In this document: piece after piece, positions 14,523-23,137 of the stretch
How positions within the stretch are numbered: position 1 is the first letter of the stretch
Layout of the letters: each line of letters begins with the position of its first letter
NCBI GenBank assembly: GCA_016784625.1
Contig: JADHUF010000008.1
Coordinates: 1 to 24,200, forward strand
Source of the DNA: Candidatus Nitrosopumilus sp.
GTDB lineage: Archaea > Thermoproteota > Nitrososphaeria > Nitrososphaerales > Nitrosopumilaceae
Direction of reading: 5' to 3'
DNA: 24,200 nucleotides
Notes under the pieces: generated by a model
Databases searched by the model: none
Told to the model about the DNA's origin: nothing
What the model saw: the letters and a program-made list of their open reading frames with translations, nothing else
Translations under genes and position numbers: made by a program

Positions 14523-15761
14523 TTATAATTTTGTAAGTCTTTTTAAAAATGGATCTTTTTTCTTTTTATCTAACATACCTTGCACTTTATATCTATAAAA
14601 AATCGCAGTTTGATTTTGAGGATCAAGTTCTACTGCTTTATTGTACCATTTTAGAGATTCTTCATATTTTTTTAATAAGAAAAGTAATTTTCCTTTATAG
14701 CTTATCGCATAAACATAATTTGGATTTATTTTTAATGCTTTTTCACAATATTCAAGAGCTTCAGTATATTTTTTGGAGTGTTCCAAAAACCACACCATAC
14801 TACATATGGCAAGAACATTTCTCGGTTCAATTTCCAATGCACATTCACAATAGAATCTAGCTTTTCCATACTTTTTCAATGAACATAAAGAAATGCCTTT
14901 GCTGTAAAGTGCTCTAACATTATTTGGATCATATTCTAAAATTTTATCAAAGCACTCTATGGCTTTTTTGTGCATACCAGTTTTGTCTAATACCATTCCT
15001 TTGTTAAGTTGGGAATCAGTACATTTTGGGTCAATTTCTAAGGCCTTATCATAAAATACAAAGATATCTTTGTTTGAAAATCCTGCAAAATCAAGTGTCC
15101 ATCCTTTGGCCACAAGAGCCTTAGTATTTTTATTATCTATATCTAAAGCCTGAGTGTAGAATTTTATTGCTTCCTCATGCTTTCCTTGCTTTGTAAGTTT
15201 TTGTCCTTTTTCATATAACATATTGGATTGTCTAGAATCTTCATCAACAGCCTTTTTCAAGAAGGATATAGCCTCGGATTTCTTTTCTAATCTTCCAAGA
15301 ATCAGGCTTTTATTATAAAGTGCAGAAGAATTTTTTGGATCATCCAACAAAACTTGATCAGTTATTTTTAGAGCTTCATCATTTTGACCTAATTTACTAA
15401 AACACATACCCATTGATATTAATGAATCAGAATATTGTGAATCAATTTCAAGTGATTTTTTGAAATAGATTATTGCCTCATCATATTTTTCTAACTTTTC
15501 AAGTGCAAGACCTTTGTTGTATAAAGCATCTAAATTTTTTGGATCTACTAATAAGACATGTTCAAAACAAATTATGGCATTTTGAAAATCATACATTTTA
15601 TGTAATGTTGTACCTTTATGAAGTTGAGCTACAATATTTTCAGGTTCTATGGAAATAGCTTTGTTAAATTTCGTAACAGCTTTTTTAAATTGATTGTAAT
15701 AAACTGCTGTTAGTCCTTGATTCAAAAAATACCAAGCATTTTTCGAATTTGTTAATATCAT
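14523..15761 (-). CDS. TPR-repeat protein
   Basis: The 412-residue protein consists almost wholly of about eleven tandem 34-residue tetratricopeptide repeats from residue 8 to about 390. Recurrent signatures are ALYNKGLALEKLEKYDEAI, YDKALEIDPK and AISYKGKLLFLLKKYEES, with W/L-G-Y-A-F-A-P spacing and DP(K/N)N turns between repeats. There is no signal peptide, membrane helix or enzymatic domain. Such superhelices bind peptides or proteins, and the partner cannot be told from the sequence. The ATG at 15761 lies 26 bp from the centre of a TATA element (15786-15792). Confidence 0.93.
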   Translation of the reverse strand: MILTNSKNAWYFLNQGLTAVYYNQFKKAVTKFNKAISIEPENIVAQLHKGTTLHKMYDFQNAIICFEHVLLVDPKNLDALYNKGLALEKLEKYDEAIIYFKKSLEIDSQYSDSLISMGMCFSKLGQNDEALKITDQVLLDDPKNSSALYNKSLILGRLEKKSEAISFLKKAVDEDSRQSNMLYEKGQKLTKQGKHEEAIKFYTQALDIDNKNTKALVAKGWTLDFAGFSNKDIFVFYDKALEIDPKCTDSQLNKGMVLDKTGMHKKAIECFDKILEYDPNNVRALYSKGISLCSLKKYGKARFYCECALEIEPRNVLAICSMVWFLEHSKKYTEALEYCEKALKINPNYVYAISYKGKLLFLLKKYEESLKWYNKAVELDPQNQTAIFYRYKVQGMLDKKKKDPFLKRLTKL

Positions 15762-15785
15762 ATAGATATTTTACTCAAATATTAT

Positions 15786-15792
15786 TTTTATA
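15786..15792 (-). promoter_or_regulatory. TATA box of the TPR gene
   Basis: The minus strand reads TATAAAA. It is centred about 27 bp before the ATG at 15761. Confidence 0.5.
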
Positions 15793-15887
15793 GTTTAGTT
15801 AATCGCATATTACACATAATTTGATTTTTTTGTTATATGTATGGATTAGGTGTTAAAGGAAATAAAAATTCGTACTTTACTTGAAAT

Positions 15888-15902
15888 CTTTAATTATTAA
15901 AG
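15888..15902 (+). promoter_or_regulatory. Perfect palindrome/TATA region before the ureohydrolase gene
   Basis: CTTTAATTATTAAAG is a perfect inverted repeat (7-bp arms, 1-nt centre) centred 30 bp before the ureohydrolase ATG. It overlaps the expected TATA position, so a regulator bound here would block TBP. It may be only a symmetric TATA-like stretch in AT-rich DNA. Confidence 0.4.
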
Positions 15903-15924
15903 TCGTGAATGAAATTCGATTTAA

Positions 15925-17040
15925 ATGGGCATGGAATTTTATGGTGACGATTTTCAAGGTGCAGATGTTGCGCCATTTGTAGGAATTAATACATTTTTGC
16001 ACCTTCCTTGGGTAAGAACACATAAAGAATTACTTGAAGCAAAACCTGACGTTGCAATTATTGGTGAACCTTTTGATTTTGGTACAACTATTAGACCTGG
16101 AGCAAGATATGGTCCAAGAGCAATAAGAGCTGCCTCTACAATTCCATCACCTCCTTTTGAACGATTCAACATTGAAACTGGTGCAGACCCATTTGGAACT
16201 TTTCGAACAGTAGATTATGGTGATGTCATAGTCTCACCAGGAGATGTAATAGAGTCACACAAGAGAATGACTCTAAAGGTAAAAGAAGTACTAGAAGCAG
16301 ACGGTATTCCAGTAATGCTTGGCGGAGATCATTCAATTACTTATGCAAACGTTAGAGCATTCCAGAAAAAATGGAAAAACATTGGCATGATTCATTTTGA
16401 TACACATGCGGATTGTGCCCCACAAGGATTAACAGGTTTCAAGTATGATCATGGTGCACACATTAGAAGAATAATGGAGATGGGTTGTCTGAAAGGGAGA
16501 AACTATTCTCTTGTAGGTCCAAGAGGATATTGGCCAGGACGAGATTTGTACAAATGGATGTCTGATCAAGATTTCCAATGGTTTACAATGCTTGATGTAG
16601 AAGAATTAGGAATTGATGTAATTGCAAAAGAAATAGCTGACAGAGCAAATGATGGAACAGATGCCGTCTATCTCAGTTGGGATATAGATTCTTTTGATCC
16701 TGCTTATGCACCAGGTACTGGTGAACCAGAACCAAACGGACTTACATCAAGAGAAGGAATTAGAATGATACGACAATTATCAAAATCATTTGATCCTGAT
16801 AGATTTGCAATGGATTTGGTAGAAATTGCTCCAGCATATGATGTCAGTGATTCAAGTTCTTACAATGGTGGTATCACATCAGGATTGGGACAAAGATTAG
16901 TTATAGAACTATTAGCTGGATTGTCATTAACAAAAAGAGGTTTGGATGGAGGAGACCCTGTCAGACCTAAAAATTATCGCGGTACTGGAAATACATATAA
17001 TTTTGGAAACCCACGTGCTGAAATCCCAAAGAGAGATTAA
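15925..17040 (+). CDS. Ureohydrolase (agmatinase/arginase/guanidinase superfamily)
   Basis: This enzyme hydrolyses a guanidino group and releases urea. The 371-residue protein has every binuclear-metal motif: GGDHS with H136, DTHAD with D159, H161 and D163, and SWDIDSFDPAYAPGTGEPEP with D253 and D255. It is longer than typical agmatinase (about 300-320), with about 30 extra residues at the C-terminus. Substrates to consider are agmatine (giving putrescine for spermidine and aIF5A hypusine), arginine or guanidinobutyrate, and guanidine. Nickel-dependent guanidine hydrolases are known in this superfamily. The next gene is a nickel transporter and urease follows, so released urea can be used. 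The substrate cannot be decided from sequence reading. Confidence 0.93.
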   Translation: MGMEFYGDDFQGADVAPFVGINTFLHLPWVRTHKELLEAKPDVAIIGEPFDFGTTIRPGARYGPRAIRAASTIPSPPFERFNIETGADPFGTFRTVDYGDVIVSPGDVIESHKRMTLKVKEVLEADGIPVMLGGDHSITYANVRAFQKKWKNIGMIHFDTHADCAPQGLTGFKYDHGAHIRRIMEMGCLKGRNYSLVGPRGYWPGRDLYKWMSDQDFQWFTMLDVEELGIDVIAKEIADRANDGTDAVYLSWDIDSFDPAYAPGTGEPEPNGLTSREGIRMIRQLSKSFDPDRFAMDLVEIAPAYDVSDSSSYNGGITSGLGQRLVIELLAGLSLTKRGLDGGDPVRPKNYRGTGNTYNFGNPRAEIPKRD

Positions 17041-17121
17041 TGAAAATTGAGTTATGAGTGCCCCTATCCACAGTAACCAATATTTTCTTTATGAACAGAC
17101 AACATAGGAATAGTGAGATAA

Positions 17122-17877
17122 TTGATTGAAACATTAATGGAAATGTTGCAAGCCAACAATCCTTTTTTAATAATAATTGCAGGTCTAATGATTGGATTAG
17201 TACATGCTTTTGAGCCTGATCATCTCAGTGCAGTCTCTACTCAACTATTAAAAAATAACAAGAATTCCACAAACTCAAAAAAACAAGGATTAAGGAGTTT
17301 AACTATCAGTTCTTCTTTACGAGGGGTGTTTTGGGGAATGGGGCATACATCCAGCATAATTTTAATTGGATTATTGATTGCAGGTTTATCATTAAACATA
17401 CCTAATGATTTCTTTCTTAGTGCAGAAATGGTTGTAGGTTTTATGTTAATTGTTTTAGGAGTTTTTACATTTACAAACAAAAGTATCTTCAAACAAAAAC
17501 ATATTCATCCTCACAAACATTCAAACGGAATTGCTCACACTCATTCACACAACCATGGTGCAGAACATAAACATGGTCATAAATCATATCTAATAGGATG
17601 TATTCACGGTATTGCAGGTACTGGTAGTCTTGTAGCATTAATTGCGTCTACCATGAATGGTTTTGATGTAATGATGTATTTTTTAATTTTGTTTGGGATA
17701 GGTAGTATAATTGGCATGACTGTTGCTAGTGGAATTATAGGATTACCATTTATTTTATTATCAAAAATAAGTTCAGCTACTAAATATTTAAGATACATAA
17801 TTGCTGGGATAACTTTCGTTATAGGTATCAATATTGTATTTACAATCGGGTTAGATAGTAAATTATTTTTAAATTAA
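17122..17877 (+). CDS. Nickel (cobalt) permease, NiCoT/UreH-type
   Basis: The roughly 250-residue membrane protein has about six helices. The first carries GLVHAFEPDHLSAV, with the HX4DH nickel signature at H28-D33-H34. A conserved RGVFWGMGHTSSI follows, then a cytosolic-type loop (127-153) with eleven histidines, then a repeat of GCIHGIAGTGSL. This is the NiCoT/UreH family of secondary Ni/Co uptake. It ends 11 bp from the convergent ureC stop and lies 81 bp after the ureohydrolase gene, so supply of nickel to urease is the likely role. The start is TTG at 17122 with a weak GTGAG upstream; ATG at 17137 is an equally reasonable start. Confidence 0.92.
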   Translation: MIETLMEMLQANNPFLIIIAGLMIGLVHAFEPDHLSAVSTQLLKNNKNSTNSKKQGLRSLTISSSLRGVFWGMGHTSSIILIGLLIAGLSLNIPNDFFLSAEMVVGFMLIVLGVFTFTNKSIFKQKHIHPHKHSNGIAHTHSHNHGAEHKHGHKSYLIGCIHGIAGTGSLVALIASTMNGFDVMMYFLILFGIGSIIGMTVASGIIGLPFILLSKISSATKYLRYIIAGITFVIGINIVFTIGLDSKLFLN

Positions 17878-17888
17878 ACATACAAAGT

Positions 17889-19601
17889 TTAAAATAAATT
17901 ATAAAGTCTTGCCAATGAAACTTTCTCTGCAGGATCTGTAGTTGCAAGTTTTCCATCAACTTTTACTTCATATGTTTGAGGATTAACCTCAATGTTTGGC
18001 GTAAGATCATTATACAACATGTCTTTTTTTCCAATAGAACGACAATTTTTAACAGGAACTAATTTCTTTTTTGAATTGATTTCAGATTCAATACCATTAT
18101 CCAATGCTAATTGTGATGTGAATGTTACAGAAGTAGAATATTTTGTTTGACCAAGGGCTCCAAACATAGGACGATACAATACAGGTTCAGTGGTAGGAAT
18201 TGATGCATTAGGATCTCCCATAAGCGAATATGCGATAAAACCACCTTTAATGATCATCTTTGGTTTGACTCCAAAAAATTCAGGAGACCAAATTACAATA
18301 TCAGCTAGTCTTCCAGGCTGTAATGAGCCCACATAATCAGAAATTCCATGAGTTATGGCAGGATTTATTGTGATTTTAGCAAGATATCTTTTCACTCTAA
18401 AATTATCATTTTGTTCATTATCCTCTGGAAGAGCACCAGTCATCTTTTTCATTTTATCAGCAGTCTGCCAATTTCTAGTTGTAACTTCACCTACCCTTCC
18501 CATAGCCTGACTATCTGAAGACATCATACTCAATACTCCAATATCATGTAAGACATCTTCTGCTGCAATAGTCTCTCCTCTAATTCTAGACATTGCAAAG
18601 GCCAAATCTTCAGGTACTGATGAATTTAGATGATGACAAACCATCATCATGTCAAGATGTTCTGCTAGTGTATTTACCGTAAAAGGTCTTGTAGGGTTTG
18701 TTGATGAAGGAAGTATATTTTCTTCACCAGCAATTTTCATAATGTCAGGAGCATGGCCACCTCCAGCTCCCTCAGTATGATAAGTATGGATTGTTCTTCC
18801 AGCAATTGCTTCAATAGTATCATCAACAAATCCACATTCATTTAGAGTATCTGTATGGATTGCAACTTGAGTATCAGTTTTGTCTGCAACACTCAAAGCA
18901 GAATCAATAGTAGCAGGAGTGGTACCCCAATCTTCATGTAATTTTAATCCACAAGCTCCTGCTTCAATTTGTTCAAGTAATGCAGTTTCACGAGAATCAT
19001 TTCCTTTTGCAAGAAAACCAAAGTTTAACGGTAGTCCATCAACTGATTCAATCATCCTATGAATATTCCATTTACCAGGAGTACATGTTGTTGCATTAGT
19101 TCCATCAGCAGGACCAGTTCCACCACCAATCATCGTAGTGGTACCATTACATATTGCGTGTGTTGTTTGTTGAGGAGAAATAAAATGAATATGAGAATCA
19201 ATTGTTCCAGGAGTACAAATTGTATTCTCACCAGCAATTATCTCAGTATTTGAAGAAATTATCATATCAACATCATCCATGATATCAGGATTGCCAGCAT
19301 TTCCTACACCAACAATTTTCCCATCTTTAATTCCAATATCGGCTTTAATTATTCCCAAAATAGGATCCATTACAATTGCGTTTGTAATTACAAGGTCTAC
19401 TGATTCGGTTCTAGATACACCACTTGCTTGTGCCATTCCATCTCGCACACTTTTGCCTCCACCAAATACAGCCTCATCACCATATTTGATCAAGTCTTTT
19501 TCAATTTCAATAATCAAATCAGTATCAGCAAGACGAATGCGGTCACCGGTAGTTGGACCAAACAAGTCAACATAAGTTTTTTTTGGAATGTTTAGAGTCA
19601 T
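17889..19601 (-). CDS. ureC: Urease subunit alpha
   Basis: This is the catalytic subunit with the di-nickel centre that hydrolyses urea to ammonia and carbamate. All ligands are present, offset by +3 from Klebsiella numbering: H137 and H139 (SHIHF), K220 to be carbamylated (GLKLHEDWG), H249, H275 and D363 (SSDSQAMGR). The flap C322-H323 is in MVCHHL. The 570-residue length is standard. HHLN replaces the common HHLD. The start overlaps the ureB stop by 4 nt (ATGA), so ureA-ureB-ureC are one translationally coupled minus-strand operon. Confidence 0.99.
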   Translation of the reverse strand: MTLNIPKKTYVDLFGPTTGDRIRLADTDLIIEIEKDLIKYGDEAVFGGGKSVRDGMAQASGVSRTESVDLVITNAIVMDPILGIIKADIGIKDGKIVGVGNAGNPDIMDDVDMIISSNTEIIAGENTICTPGTIDSHIHFISPQQTTHAICNGTTTMIGGGTGPADGTNATTCTPGKWNIHRMIESVDGLPLNFGFLAKGNDSRETALLEQIEAGACGLKLHEDWGTTPATIDSALSVADKTDTQVAIHTDTLNECGFVDDTIEAIAGRTIHTYHTEGAGGGHAPDIMKIAGEENILPSSTNPTRPFTVNTLAEHLDMMMVCHHLNSSVPEDLAFAMSRIRGETIAAEDVLHDIGVLSMMSSDSQAMGRVGEVTTRNWQTADKMKKMTGALPEDNEQNDNFRVKRYLAKITINPAITHGISDYVGSLQPGRLADIVIWSPEFFGVKPKMIIKGGFIAYSLMGDPNASIPTTEPVLYRPMFGALGQTKYSTSVTFTSQLALDNGIESEINSKKKLVPVKNCRSIGKKDMLYNDLTPNIEVNPQTYEVKVDGKLATTDPAEKVSLARLYNLF

Positions 19602-19975
19602 TTACCCATTCCCTTGAATCCTTTTTCAGTAGCTTTTTTGAATGCCTCTTCTTGTTTTTCATCAAGATTTCCATTTACTAACCCACTGAATCCATAAACA
19701 ATTTTTTTCCCACCAAATTCTGTTAATTCAATTTCATTTGTATCTCCTGGTTCAAATCTAACTGATGTTCCAGCAGGAATGTTAAGATGACATCCATAGG
19801 ATTTTTCTCTTGGGAATTCTAGAGCCTTGTTTGTTTCAAAAAAGTGTGTATGAGAACCCACTTGTATCGGTCTATCTCCAGTATTTTTAACACTGACAGA
19901 TACGATAGACTTGCCCACATTGGCAGTGATGAATTTATCAGATAGAAAATATTCTCCAGGAATCATGGTTATCAC
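19598..19975 (-). CDS. ureB: Urease subunit beta
   Basis: The 125-residue beta subunit stabilises the (alpha-beta-gamma)3 urease complex. Recognisable segments are [10 protein letters not shown] at the start, [21 protein letters not shown] (conserved beta-subunit core), [18 protein letters not shown] and [13 protein letters not shown]4 (19966) would give the usual family start MIPGE. It overlaps ureA and ureC by 4 nt each. The roughly 20-residue Lys/Glu-rich C-terminal extension is unremarkable. Confidence 0.98.
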   Translation of the reverse strand: MITMIPGEYFLSDKFITANVGKSIVSVSVKNTGDRPIQVGSHTHFFETNKALEFPREKSYGCHLNIPAGTSVRFEPGDTNEIELTEFGGKKIVYGFSGLVNGNLDEKQEEAFKKATEKGFKGMGK

Positions 19976-20307
19976 ACAATAGGATCGTGAACAGTTACTA
20001 GTTTAGTTCCATCTTCAAAAGTTGCCTCTACTTGAATAGAATGGATAAGATCTGCAACTCCAGGCAATACGTCATCTTTTGACAAAACTTTTTTTCCAGA
20101 GCTCATAAGTTCAGGAACATTTCTTCCATCTCTTGCACCCTCCAATATATGATCAGCGATAATAGATACTGCCTCAGGATGATTCAATTTAAGTCCACGA
20201 TTTTTTCTTCTACGAGCAAGTTCTGCAGTAACAAAAACATTTAGTTTTTCTAATTCTCTAGGAGTAAGCATCATTGAGTTGAATAATGTATCAGGGTATT
20301 TAATCAT
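19972..20307 (-). CDS. ureA: Urease subunit gamma
   Basis: The 111-residue gamma subunit shows [46 protein letters not shown] and [18 protein letters not shown], all typical. Classical UreA begins at the M(K)LTPRE position, about 100 residues in total; the frame here adds 11 residues, [11 protein letters not shown]. The TATA-like element at 20322-20334 is about 21 bp before the ATG at 20307. Internal ATGs at 20274 and 20271 would restore the normal length with a 5' leader. It is first in ureABC and divergent from ureE across 47 bp. Confidence 0.97.
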   Translation of the reverse strand: MIKYPDTLFNSMMLTPRELEKLNVFVTAELARRRKNRGLKLNHPEAVSIIADHILEGARDGRNVPELMSSGKKVLSKDDVLPGVADLIHSIQVEATFEDGTKLVTVHDPIV

Positions 20308-20321
20308 TAAAGGAATCTAAC

Positions 20322-20334
20322 AAAGTATAACTTT
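20322..20334. promoter_or_regulatory. Shared, near-symmetric TATA element between the two urease operons
   Basis: AAAGTATAACTTT has perfect 5-bp inverted flanks (AAAGT/ACTTT) around TAA and is the only good TATA candidate in the 47-bp gap. Its centre (20328) is 27 bp before the GTG of ureE and 21 bp before the ATG of ureA, so one element could serve both directions. Confidence 0.5.
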
Positions 20335-20354
20335 GCCAAAAAACAAAGTAACTT

Positions 20355-20837
20355 GTGTTAGAAATTAATTCACCAGTAGGGAATATTTTTCTTGATGAAG
20401 AATTTGATGAATTAAAAAGTAAAAATTTTGAAAGGCTCATGATTTCACGAATGGAGTTAGAAAAAAGAATTTTGAGGAGAAAAACAGATCGTGGAACAGA
20501 TATTGGCTTGAATTTAGACCCAGGAGTAAAACTTCATCATGGGGATATTATCAAAAATGGAGAGACAAAAATTGTGGTAGAGCAATTGCCAGAAAAAGTA
20601 GTTTCTGTGAGACTAAAAACCAAAAGTATTGAGACCATGGTGCTCTTAGGGCACATTATTGGAAATATGCATAGACCAATATCCATTCAAAAAGAAGAAA
20701 TTTTATTTCCAATTCAAGCAGATTCCGAAAAAGAGACATTTACAAAACTATTTCAAAATATTATTAACTATATTGAAATGACAATAGAAGAAAAAATATT
20801 TTCACCTCATTCAGGAGCTGACATACATGAACATTGA
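20355..20837 (+). CDS. ureE: Urease accessory protein UreE
   Basis: This nickel metallochaperone donates Ni to apo-urease through UreG. The 160-residue protein has an N-terminal peptide-binding domain (about 1-75, with RRKTDRGTDIGLNLDPGVKLHHGDII) and a metal-binding domain (about 76-150) with LGHIIGNMHRP, where the histidine at GNMH is the conserved dimer-interface nickel ligand. The C-terminus ends DIHEH, not the long His tail of Klebsiella UreE. The start is GTG at 20355, placed 27 bp after the shared TATA centre, so probably leaderless. It overlaps ureF by 11 nt. Confidence 0.95.
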   Translation: MLEINSPVGNIFLDEEFDELKSKNFERLMISRMELEKRILRRKTDRGTDIGLNLDPGVKLHHGDIIKNGETKIVVEQLPEKVVSVRLKTKSIETMVLLGHIIGNMHRPISIQKEEILFPIQADSEKETFTKLFQNIINYIEMTIEEKIFSPHSGADIHEH

Positions 20838-21528
20838 TGAAATAGAACAAGAGTTGGGAGTAATGCAGCTATCGGACTCATTTTTTCCCACAGGTCTTTT
20901 TGCTACTTCAAATGGATTAGAATTTCTTTTCACAAAGAAAAAAATTCAAGGGATGATAGATGTTGTAGAGATAATTAAAATAAACATTCTTCAACAGATA
21001 GGACCATCAGACTGTGTTGTACTTGTAAACGCATTTGATAGTGCATGTAAACAGGATTTTAACAAAATAATTGAGGCAGACAGTATTGGTTTTTCTTCAA
21101 AATCAATAAAAGAAATACGTGATGCATCAATAAGATCAGGCATTCAATTAATCAAGTGTGTATCAGAGTTTGTAAAAGATGATGAAATTTTAAATCAATA
21201 CAAAGAGAATATAATTAAAAATAAAATACATGGAGTATTTCCAGTAGCATTTGCAATTTGTTGTAATGCATTAAAAATTAAAAAAGAAAAAAGCATGGTA
21301 ATGATTTTATATGGTTTTACTGTAGCTAGCGTAGGAGCAGCATTACGATTAGGATTAATTCAACATTTTGAAGGTCAAAAAATTATTCATGGCATCAAAC
21401 CAATTATCAGTCAAACTATCAAAGAGTATTCAAATAAATCACTGGATGAAATATGGCAATTTGCTCCTCAAGTAGATATTGTTCAAATGTCACATGAGAA
21501 GATGGATTCTAAAATGTTTATTACATAA
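20827..21528 (+). CDS. ureF: Urease accessory protein UreF
   Basis: UreF binds UreH/UreD on the apo-urease complex and activates the UreG GTPase. The 233-residue all-helical protein shows the family start LGVMQLSDSFFPTGLFATSNGLE (about 10-32), the GVFPVAFAICCNAL segment and SVGAALRLGLIQHFEGQKI near 165-183. The ATG at 20827 lies inside the end of ureE (11-nt overlap), which implies coupled translation in the order EFGH. Confidence 0.95.
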   Translation: MNIDEIEQELGVMQLSDSFFPTGLFATSNGLEFLFTKKKIQGMIDVVEIIKINILQQIGPSDCVVLVNAFDSACKQDFNKIIEADSIGFSSKSIKEIRDASIRSGIQLIKCVSEFVKDDEILNQYKENIIKNKIHGVFPVAFAICCNALKIKKEKSMVMILYGFTVASVGAALRLGLIQHFEGQKIIHGIKPIISQTIKEYSNKSLDEIWQFAPQVDIVQMSHEKMDSKMFIT

Positions 21529-21545
21529 AAATTGAATTTTTTATT

Positions 21546-22202
21546 ATGACTCATATTCCAAGAATTGGTATTGGCGGACCTGTTGGCTCAGGAAAAAGTA
21601 TGCTTATTGAACGTCTGGTACCAATGTTAGCTGAAAAAGGATACAGTGTAAGTATAATCTCAAATGATGTAATTTCAAAAGAGGATGCAGATAGAATAAG
21701 AGAGAATTTGGCTACAAAAAAAGGCCTATTACCAGAAAATTTAGTCATAGGTCTTGCAACAGGTGGGTGCCCACATACAGCAATCAGAGAAGATCCTTCC
21801 ATGAATCTTGCAGTTATAGAAGAAATAGAATCAAAACATACTGAACTTGATCTGATAATTATTGAAAGTGGCGGGGATAATATTACAACGACATTCAGTC
21901 CTATTCTTGCAGATTATTTTATTTACATAATTGATGTCGCAGGGGGAGACAAATATCCAAGAAAAGGAGGATTAGGAATTGAGAGTTGTGATCTTTTAGT
22001 GATTAACAAGATTGATCTTGCTATGATGGTAGGCGCAGATTTAGATATTATGAAAACAGATGCAAAAAAGATTAGAAATGAAAAACCATTTGAATTTATC
22101 AACTGTAAAACAGATGAAGGAGTAATGAAAATAGCTGAACACATCATTCATGATGTTTTGCTTAGTTCTGCACCAAAATCATCAATGACACAAAAGGTGT
22201 GA
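21546..22202 (+). CDS. ureG: Urease accessory GTPase UreG
   Basis: This GTP-dependent nickel-insertion chaperone has P-loop GIGGPVGSGKS (8-18). Most UreG read GSGKT, so the Ser is a conservative change. The CPH nickel site is GGCPHTAIREDPSMN (C75, H77). IIESGGDN and the guanine motif NKIDLA also appear. The 218-residue length is typical, without the N-terminal His-rich extension of some plant forms. It follows ureF by 17 nt, and the ureH start lies 3 nt after its stop. Confidence 0.98.
   Translation: MTHIPRIGIGGPVGSGKSMLIERLVPMLAEKGYSVSIISNDVISKEDADRIRENLATKKGLLPENLVIGLATGGCPHTAIREDPSMNLAVIEEIESKHTELDLIIIESGGDNITTTFSPILADYFIYIIDVAGGDKYPRKGGLGIESCDLLVINKIDLAMMVGADLDIMKTDAKKIRNEKPFEFINCKTDEGVMKIAEHIIHDVLLSSAPKSSMTQKV
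22195..22199 (+). promoter_or_regulatory. Shine-Dalgarno site of ureH
   Basis: AGGTG lies at the end of ureG, 6 nt before the ureH ATG at 22206. It is one of the few clear ribosome-binding sites in the window, as expected for a gene inside an operon where most first genes look leaderless. Confidence 0.55.
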
Positions 22203-22205
22203 TTA

Positions 22206-23132
22206 ATGAATAAACTAGAACATTATACACCAAAAGATATGCCAATAGAAATTCTAACTTATGAAACGGAAGTAAAACAATTAGGAGTTGGAAAGACAGG
22301 AAAAGTAGGCATCCTAGATTTAGAACTGCAAAAAGATAGTGATGGAAAAACAGTGATCACAAAACAATTTTCACAAGTTCCATTACAACTTCAACGAGCA
22401 GTATATCCTGAAAATTCACTTCCAGAAATGGCATATCTTTATGTTATTTCACCATCAGGGGGGATTCTACAAGGAGACAGATACAGAACAGATGTGGCAT
22501 TAAAAAATAAGGCAATTGCCCATATGACAACTCAAGGTGCCACTAGCATCTATAGTATGGATTCAAATTTTGCATCACAAATTTTGAATATTACAGTTGA
22601 TGAGAATTGTTATTTTGAATATATTCCTGAACAAATAATTCCACATAAGAATTCTAGATATTATCAAAAAGTAAATCTCAACATTCACAATAACTCTACT
22701 TTGGTTTATTCAGAAATTTTAACTTCAGGTAGAATTGCCATGGATGAATCTTTTGAATATGATATTTGTTACCTAAGAACACATTGTAAAAATCAAGATA
22801 ATAAAATGAGATTTTTAGAGAATACAAAAATTGAGACAAAAAAACAAAAATTAAAAAATTTTGGGGTATTAGGAGAATACAAAGTAGTTGGAACAGTGTA
22901 CGTTTTAACTAGAAAAGAGGATGTAATTGAACTAGAAAACACCATAAACAGAAACATTGTGAATATAGATGGGGTTTCTGTTGGAACATCAATCTTACCA
23001 GATGAATCAGGAATAATCATTAGAATTTTAGGAAATAAAACAGATAACGTTTTTGATATAATTTCTAAGATACTTGAAATCACTAGAAAAAAAATTCTCA
23101 GTGCATCATTTACTAAAACAAGAAAAAATTAG
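22206..23132 (+). CDS. ureH: Urease accessory protein UreH (UreD)
   Basis: This scaffold protein binds apo-urease and channels nickel from UreG. The 308-residue beta-rich protein has the family hallmark SPSGGILQGDRYRTDVALKN (about 80-100), TTQGATSIYSMD (the classical TTQAATKVY region), YFEYIPEQIIPHKNSRYYQ, and GRIAMDESFEYD in place of GR.A.GE.F. It is the last gene of ureEFGH and is convergent with an unknown gene 5 bp away. The name UreD is used for the same protein in bacteria. Confidence 0.95.
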   Translation: MNKLEHYTPKDMPIEILTYETEVKQLGVGKTGKVGILDLELQKDSDGKTVITKQFSQVPLQLQRAVYPENSLPEMAYLYVISPSGGILQGDRYRTDVALKNKAIAHMTTQGATSIYSMDSNFASQILNITVDENCYFEYIPEQIIPHKNSRYYQKVNLNIHNNSTLVYSEILTSGRIAMDESFEYDICYLRTHCKNQDNKMRFLENTKIETKKQKLKNFGVLGEYKVVGTVYVLTRKEDVIELENTINRNIVNIDGVSVGTSILPDESGIIIRILGNKTDNVFDIISKILEITRKKILSASFTKTRKN

Positions 23133-23137
23133 AATTA

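Noticed and set aside
15837..15884. 15-codon ATG frame between the TPR and ureohydrolase genes
   Set aside because: Too short, no distinctive composition, and only a weak TATA-like site upstream.
17122..17877. The His-rich permease loop considered as a fused metallochaperone domain
   Set aside because: His-rich loops of this size are usual in the NiCoT/UreH family, so it is part of the transporter.
18880..19575. Plus-strand open frames opposite ureC
   Set aside because: They are antisense shadows of a fully conserved urease gene, with no promoter or family match.
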